From NCBI RefSeq assembly GCF_000829695.1, contig NZ_BBNN01000015.1:372001-436000 (forward strand): 64,000 nucleotides of DNA. Reading direction: 5' to 3'. This stretch comes from Streptomyces sp. NBRC 110035 (GTDB lineage: Bacteria > Actinomycetota > Actinomycetes > Streptomycetales > Streptomycetaceae). The stretch's first letter is position 1; every line of letters starts with the position of its first letter. The notes beneath the pieces were generated by a model, which saw nothing but the letters and a program-made list of their open reading frames with translations, was not told where the DNA came from and did not search any database. Shown here piece by piece: positions 59,518 to 64,000 of the stretch. A program made the translations under genes and the position numbers.

Positions 59518-61147
59518 GGTTGTAGGGGTTTACCCCGACCGCATCAAAATCGCTGTCACTGATATCAAGGAGCTTTCCGAGGGAGATCCCCTCAAGGTCG
59601 GCTCTTATTTGCGAGTATTTGATAGTGCTGATTGTTCCATCATTGCCATCATTGAAAACTTCTCGATCGAACTAAAGCCCATTGCTTCAGGGAATGGATC
59701 GGGCCCTTCGGAGTACCAGCGGGTGTACATTCTGGAAGCCTTGCCTCTCGGATTCCTCGACACGGACGGCAACTTCGAGCGGGGTGGAGGAAGTATCGCT
59801 ATTCCTCCTAAATCGGTTGAAGTGGCGACGCGCAGCGAGGTCCAAAAGGTGTACGACACCGTTCCGGATGAAAAGAAATTCCTGTTTGCTCGGCTAGCGC
59901 ACGAGCGTCACGTAGATGTCCCGGTTGACGGGGACAAGTTCTTTAACCGACACCTCGCGATTGTTGGCTCCACTGGATCTGGAAAGTCGCATGCGATGGC
60001 TAGGATCATCCAAACCGCGACTGGCATGAGAGATTCCCAGCATGGGGACTACCAGCTCAACAATACGCATATCGTAATTTTCGACATTCACTGTGAATAT
60101 CAGACCGCTTTTCCCGATGCGAACTTTCTAAATGTTCATCAGCTCACGCTACCCTTCTGGTTGCTGGATTCCGAAGAACTTCAGGATCTTTTGATCGAGA
60201 GTAGTGAGGAGCAGTCGCATAACCAAGTCGCCGTCTTGAAGCGCGCTGTAACCGACAGCCGGCGAGCGCATTTTGATGGCGAAGAGAAGCTAAAAGAGCG
60301 CATCCACTACGATTCGCCTCTTCGGTTTGATTTCGAGGATGTATTGACGGCAGTCCGCGGCAAGAATGAGGAGATGATCGACGGGGCCCGCGGCCCGAAG
60401 CAAGGGCAATTGCACGGGAAGCTGGATAATTTCCTCACCCGTCTGGAGAATCGCTTCAACGACCGCAGGCTTGACTTCTTGATGGGACAGCGAGCGAAAG
60501 AAACAACTCTTGAGGAGACTCTGAGGCAGTTCACTGGTTACACAACTGACTCCACATCCAATGTCACCGTGATCGACCTCAGTGGCGTCCCGTTTCAGGT
60601 CTTGAGTATCACCGTTTCACTCATTTCTCGGCTTCTCTTTGACTATGCGTATTACTACAAGAAGACGCATCCCGAAATGCGAACGGATACCCCGCTTTTG
60701 GTGGTGTACGAGGAGGCACACAAGTACGTTCCGAAGGGTGGGCCGGCGAAATTTAACGCCGCCCGCAAGGCGATCGAGCGGATCGCTAAAGAGGGCCGCA
60801 AGTACGGCATCACGGCTGCGATTGTCAGCCAAAGGCCATCAGAGATCTCCGAGACAATCTTCTCCCAATGCAGCAATTTCCTTGCAATGCGGTTGACGAA
60901 CCCTGAGGATCAGAACTATGTGAAGCGACTAATTCCTGACTCTCTCGGGCCGTTAACGCAGTCGCTTCCTATGCTTTCCTCGGGTGAGGCACTGCTCATC
61001 GGAGACGCCGCTGTCATGCCTTCACTCGTACGCTTGGAGGAAGCGCTGCCAGTGCCTTCTTCCAGCGACGTACGGTACCTTCAGGAATGGGTGCGCCCCT
61101 GGCATGATGTACTGTTTCCGCCAATCGTTGCTGATTGGGAACACTAA
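59504..61147 (+). CDS. HerA/DUF87-family DNA translocase ATPase
   Basis: The 547-residue protein starts with a HAS-barrel-like beta domain (about 1-110), then a RecA-type ATPase with Walker A GSTGSGKSHA (Lys161), HIVIFDIHCEYQTAF, Walker B LLVVYEEAHKYVP and sensor region GRKYGITAAIVSQRPSEI. The tail carries the SSGEALLIGDA strand typical of HerA. The GTG at 59504 is chosen for the GGGGG site 6 bp upstream. HerA hexamers pair with nucleases (NurA, DUF4297, Sir2). Here the partner is the overlapping upstream gene. Low-GC codon use. Confidence 0.9.
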   Translation: MSSAEVVGVYPDRIKIAVTDIKELSEGDPLKVGSYLRVFDSADCSIIAIIENFSIELKPIASGNGSGPSEYQRVYILEALPLGFLDTDGNFERGGGSIAIPPKSVEVATRSEVQKVYDTVPDEKKFLFARLAHERHVDVPVDGDKFFNRHLAIVGSTGSGKSHAMARIIQTATGMRDSQHGDYQLNNTHIVIFDIHCEYQTAFPDANFLNVHQLTLPFWLLDSEELQDLLIESSEEQSHNQVAVLKRAVTDSRRAHFDGEEKLKERIHYDSPLRFDFEDVLTAVRGKNEEMIDGARGPKQGQLHGKLDNFLTRLENRFNDRRLDFLMGQRAKETTLEETLRQFTGYTTDSTSNVTVIDLSGVPFQVLSITVSLISRLLFDYAYYYKKTHPEMRTDTPLLVVYEEAHKYVPKGGPAKFNAARKAIERIAKEGRKYGITAAIVSQRPSEISETIFSQCSNFLAMRLTNPEDQNYVKRLIPDSLGPLTQSLPMLSSGEALLIGDAAVMPSLVRLEEALPVPSSSDVRYLQEWVRPWHDVLFPPIVADWEH

Positions 61148-61216
61148 CCTCGACGCAGCCAAGAGAACGTCCTCTATGGGGTAGGCGAAGGTTACCAACC
61201 AGAAGGAGATACAGCA

Positions 61217-61396
61217 GTGAGCGGAAGATTCCCGGAAGTCGATTGGTTCTGCGACCGGTGCCACGAGCACCTGAATAATCAGTCCGGCTTCGACGACAGC
61301 AAATATACCTGGAAGTGCACAGACTGCGGCCACAAGAACAGCATTTCGAAAGACAATATATACGAATCCCATGAGAAATTCCTCGGATCTGAATAA
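61217..61396 (+). CDS. 59-residue zinc-ribbon protein of the defence island
   Basis: A short gene with a very strong AGAAGGAGAT site 6 bp before its GTG. It encodes two cysteine pairs (FCDRCHEH and KCTDCGHKN, 19 residues apart), with YTWKC and NSISKDNIYE conserved-looking segments. It resembles the small protein that annotation pipelines call Sec23/Sec24 zinc-finger-containing protein. It follows HerA by 69 bp and has the same low-GC codon use, so it belongs to the island. It may be an accessory or regulatory component. Confidence 0.75.
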   Translation: MSGRFPEVDWFCDRCHEHLNNQSGFDDSKYTWKCTDCGHKNSISKDNIYESHEKFLGSE

Positions 61397-61525
61397 CCTA
61401 TAGATCAGGTCACTCTCGTGTACGCGGGTTGTCCCGGGTACGGTCGTAGTCGTGTCTGGCGCACGCAGGGTTGGTCACCCGAAGCGTGCGCAGGGGATCG
61501 CGCGACTAGGGGAGCTGGTACGGGC

Positions 61526-62440
61526 ATGGCGGCTGATGCTGCTCGAACGCAAGAGGGGTTCACGTCGGCGAGGGCTACGCGGGTGATGGTTGGCGCGTGC
61601 CGGTCGGCGGGGCTGAATGACGGGGGCGCGGAGCTGATCCGGTTCGGGGAAAACGCTCTGTTTCGTCTGGCATCGGTGCCCGTGGTCGTACGGGTGGCTC
61701 GGGGCGAGGAGTGGCTGCCCAAGGCGCGTACCGAGGTGGCCGTGTCACAGTGGTTGGCGGGTGAGGGCTTCCCCGGGGCGCGCATCCTCGACGATCTCGA
61801 ACAGCCGCTCTTGATCGACGGACACCCGGTGACCTTCTGGCATCTCATCCGTGAAAGTGACCGTAAGGCAACCTATGGGGAGTTGGGCGGCATTCTTCGA
61901 GAGCTCCACTCGATGACGTTGCCGGCCGGGGTGGAGTTTCCCTCGTTTGATCCCTTCGGCAAGCAAGACTTGCGGATCGACCGGGCTCCGATTCCGGAGG
62001 ATGACCGGGTCTTCCTGCGGAAGCGCTGGCGTGAGTTGCGTGATCAGTTCGAAGAGCTGAGCTTCGAGACTCCCAAGGGGCCTGTCCACGGTGATGCTCA
62101 CGTGCAGAACCTCATGGTGGACGATCAAGGGCAAGTCATTTTGATCGACTTCGAGGCGTTCTGCTTCGATCACCCGGAATGGGACCTGATGGTCACGGCA
62201 ACGGAGCATCACAGCCTTGGGTGGCAGACGGGCGAGCAGTACGCCGACTTCGTGCGGGCGTATGGGCGGGACCTGTATGACTGGCCCGGCTACGACACGC
62301 TGCGTCGGCTTCAGGAGTTCGGCATGACGACGTGGCTCATGCAGAACGTGCGGGAGGACGAGGGGACAGCTGCCGAGTACCGCCGGCGCATCTCGGCGTT
62401 GCGTAACGATGATGCGCCTCGGGACTGGCGGCCGTGGTAG
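61526..62440 (+). CDS. APH-fold phosphotransferase family protein
   Basis: The 304-residue protein of the aminoglycoside phosphotransferase/choline-kinase-like fold has N-lobe VVVRVARGEEW, catalytic loop GPVHGDAHVQNLMV (HGD...N) and metal-binding LIDFEAFCFDHPEWD. The family includes antibiotic kinases, macrolide kinases and metabolite kinases; the substrate is not predictable. I chose the ATG at 61526; an earlier in-frame GTG (61418) adds unconserved residues. It ends 3 bp before the convergent HTH-TPR regulator. Confidence 0.85.
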   Translation: MAADAARTQEGFTSARATRVMVGACRSAGLNDGGAELIRFGENALFRLASVPVVVRVARGEEWLPKARTEVAVSQWLAGEGFPGARILDDLEQPLLIDGHPVTFWHLIRESDRKATYGELGGILRELHSMTLPAGVEFPSFDPFGKQDLRIDRAPIPEDDRVFLRKRWRELRDQFEELSFETPKGPVHGDAHVQNLMVDDQGQVILIDFEAFCFDHPEWDLMVTATEHHSLGWQTGEQYADFVRAYGRDLYDWPGYDTLRRLQEFGMTTWLMQNVREDEGTAAEYRRRISALRNDDAPRDWRPW

Positions 62441-62443
62441 CTG

Positions 62444-63817
62444 CTACTCGTCGTCGTCCAGACGGGCCATTGCCTCGCTCACCTTCTCGTTGAACGCGAC
62501 TACGGCGGGGTGGGCCGCGTGTGTGCTCACCTCGGCCTGGAAGTCGGTCACGTAGCGCTGGAAGCGGGAGGACTGGAGGGAGTCTCCGCCGTCGACGGCC
62601 AGGCTCGCGGTGGCGACCGCGGCTTCCAACTCGCCGTCTATGAGCTGGCTCTGGGCGAGCACCATGCGGCAGAAGCCGAGGGTGCGGGCGTATGCCGGGT
62701 CGGTGCTGTCGACGGCGCGCTGTGCCTGCTCGACGGCTTCGCGACGCATCCGCAGATCGCGGAAGCAGTGGCAGAACTCGCCCGTGAGTTCCGCCTCGTC
62801 GAAGTAGTTCAGCCATGCCGGGTCGTCTGCGCTGTCGGCGTGCTCGAAGTGGCGTTCCGCTTCGTTCATCGCGCGGGCCGCGCCGGCCTTCTCGCCTGCG
62901 TTGGAGAGGGCGCGGGCCTCCATGGCCCAGTAGTTGGACATAGCGCGTGGGGTGGCTCGGCCCTTGGCGCCCTCGACGGCGGCGCGGGCGAGTTGGACGG
63001 CTTGGGCGTGGTTGCCGAGGTAGTTCGCTTGGTGGCTGAGGTTGCCGAGGATGCGGGCGCCGAACATGCGGTCGTCGATGACCTGGGTAAGGCGGAGCGT
63101 GGACGACAGGTAGCGGTGGGCGAGTCGGTGGTTCCCGGTGTCGTACGCGGTCCACGCGAGGAGCTGGGAGACCTCGGCGGCGGCGCCGAATAATGCGGTG
63201 CCCACCTTCTCGCTGTAACTGACGTCCAACAGCGGCAGCACTTCGTGGCGGAAGTAGTGGCGTAACGCCTTGTGGCCGTGGCCTCCGCCGTACTTGAAGT
63301 CGAGTTGCATGAACATGCTGGCGGCGTCTCTGATCGCGCGTACGTCGCGCATGCCGACCCGTTGGCGTCCGGGACGGTCGGCCTGGATGCCGTCAGGGCG
63401 CGCGATCATCCATGAGAGGACAGCGGAGCTGAGGTCACCGTCCGCAACGATCAGCCGGTCGTCGACGGGTGTCCCCACGTTCTCGTCTGCAAGGCTGCCC
63501 AGCGTGGAGAGCACTTCGGGAACAGTGCTCGGGTAGCCGACCGGCTGAGGGGCGGCGGGCTGCGCGTGGTCGAAGAAGCCGAGATCGCCGGGCGTGATGC
63601 GGCGGCCGAGTTTGGTGCTCAGTACGTCCGCCATGATCGCTGCGGTCTGGGGCTGGATGCCTGTGCCGTCCCGCCATCGCTGTACGGATACGTGCGTCGT
63701 TCCCAGGTTGATACCGCGTGCGGCGGCGGTGTCCTTCATGCGCTTCGCAAGGCCCTTGTTCGAGACCTTGGCCTGCTCCATGACGGCAATCAACTGCGCG
63801 TTCGGCTCTCGGCTCAT
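62444..63817 (-). CDS. HTH-TPR transcriptional regulator
   Basis: The 457-residue protein has an N-terminal XRE-like helix-turn-helix (about 5-75: MEQAKVSNKGLAKRMKDTA, then TTHVSVQRWRDGTGIQPQTA). A long TPR-like helical region (about 170-440: AVQLARAAVEGAKGRATPRA, AMNEAERHFEHADSADDPAW) follows. Streptomyces carries several of these near mobile or defence genes. The GTTCA/TGAAC array upstream of its ATG suggests autoregulation. Confidence 0.83.
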   Translation of the reverse strand: MSREPNAQLIAVMEQAKVSNKGLAKRMKDTAAARGINLGTTHVSVQRWRDGTGIQPQTAAIMADVLSTKLGRRITPGDLGFFDHAQPAAPQPVGYPSTVPEVLSTLGSLADENVGTPVDDRLIVADGDLSSAVLSWMIARPDGIQADRPGRQRVGMRDVRAIRDAASMFMQLDFKYGGGHGHKALRHYFRHEVLPLLDVSYSEKVGTALFGAAAEVSQLLAWTAYDTGNHRLAHRYLSSTLRLTQVIDDRMFGARILGNLSHQANYLGNHAQAVQLARAAVEGAKGRATPRAMSNYWAMEARALSNAGEKAGAARAMNEAERHFEHADSADDPAWLNYFDEAELTGEFCHCFRDLRMRREAVEQAQRAVDSTDPAYARTLGFCRMVLAQSQLIDGELEAAVATASLAVDGGDSLQSSRFQRYVTDFQAEVSTHAAHPAVVAFNEKVSEAMARLDDDE

Positions 63818-63849
63818 GCTCCCCTGCCAACCCGAGAATGACGGCGAGT

Positions 63850-63939
63850 GTTCATCGTGTCACAGCAGTATCAGCCTCGGGGGTTCATTGGTGAACCCCC
63901 TTTGCCTTTGCCGGTGTTCACGTGAACCCCCTGGTGAAC
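63850..63939. promoter_or_regulatory. Array of GTTCA/TGAAC half-sites
   Basis: Six half-sites lie within 90 bp: GTTCA 63850; GGGGGTTCA-ttgg-TGAACCCCC (63879-63900, perfect 9-bp arms); GTTCACGTGAAC (63916-63927, perfect 12-mer); TGAAC 63935-63939. They sit 33-122 bp upstream of the HTH-TPR gene start and are likely its operators. Confidence 0.6.
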
Positions 63940-64000
63940 GCTCCCGGTCACGCCTGCTTCGCCGTGTACTGGCGTGCGTGAAGCAAGCGGTGCCTTGAGG

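Noticed and set aside
63879..63930. TGAACC copies before the HTH-TPR gene as locus promoter sites
   Set aside because: They occur as palindromes without a CCGTTG element, fitting operators rather than ECF promoters.
1..64000. CRISPR arrays, insertion sequences, rRNA or tRNA genes
   Set aside because: No regularly spaced repeats, transposase motifs, rRNA segments or cloverleaf patterns were seen on reading both strands; a tRNA or repeat search program would be decisive.

Overview
The window is high-GC actinomycete chromosome, almost certainly Streptomyces. The reasons are strong G/C bias at third codon positions, frequent GTG/TTG starts, dense ATGA/GTGA overlaps, an AfsR/SARP regulator, DUF397 and Scr1-type regulators, two perfect TTGTCCACA DnaA boxes, and the core order ybaB-recR-DUF5063-ask-asd-sigma factor. 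From memory this order matches the SCO36xx part of S. coelicolor; I could not check that.

Layout. 1-2.1 kb: end of a type I restriction gene (hsdR, cut by the window edge) and a YgjP-like metallopeptidase. 2.1-8.5 kb: an unknown gene, a GntR/FCD regulator, a class III aminotransferase, a DJ-1/PfpI-MarR pair and a membrane Ser/Thr kinase. 8.7-20.7 kb: conserved core, with a SLATT-like protein, ybaB, recR, DUF5063, a decayed stretch with a VapC remnant, ask-asd, a possible small RNA, a SigE-family sigma factor with a membrane partner, SURF1 and an S9 peptidase. 20.7-29.7 kb: a TrkA-type channel, a UPF0718 permease with its TIGR03943 partner, a TatA-like protein, a BlaI/M56 pair with its operator, Spo0M and small membrane proteins.

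29.7-53.9 kb is the most interesting region: a type IV secretion (T4SS)-like machine of a Gram-positive kind. It has two VirB2-sized membrane proteins, a VirB6/TrbL-like protein, a VirB8-position protein, an SCO6880-family protein, a VirB4-like ATPase, a VirD4/TraG coupling ATPase and two wall hydrolases (NlpC/P60 and SLT). No relaxase, replication or integrase gene is visible. Its accessory genes include a membrane-anchored thaumatin-like/GH128-type glycosidase fusion and two surface-type proteins that share an unnamed N-terminal domain and lie at opposite ends. Reading upstream regions by eye I found one promoter-like motif, TTGAACC-N15/16-CCGTTG, in front of nearly every transcription unit here (nine sites, 31.4-51.9 kb) and noticed it nowhere else in the window. 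This suggests that an ECF-type sigma factor switches the locus on as one regulon. An ECF sigma gene lies just outside at 54.1 kb.

54-58.2 kb: that ECF sigma factor, a winged-helix protein, a frameshifted Scr1-type regulator with DUF397, a HATPase and a 5'-truncated DUF4291 gene. 58.2-61.4 kb: a visibly lower-GC island carrying a DUF4297-type nuclease, a HerA ATPase and a 59-codon zinc-ribbon gene, resembling the known DUF4297-HerA anti-phage system. It adjoins the broken end of DUF4291. 61.5-64 kb: an APH-fold kinase and a divergent-facing HTH-TPR regulator with an array of GTTCA/TGAAC half-sites upstream.
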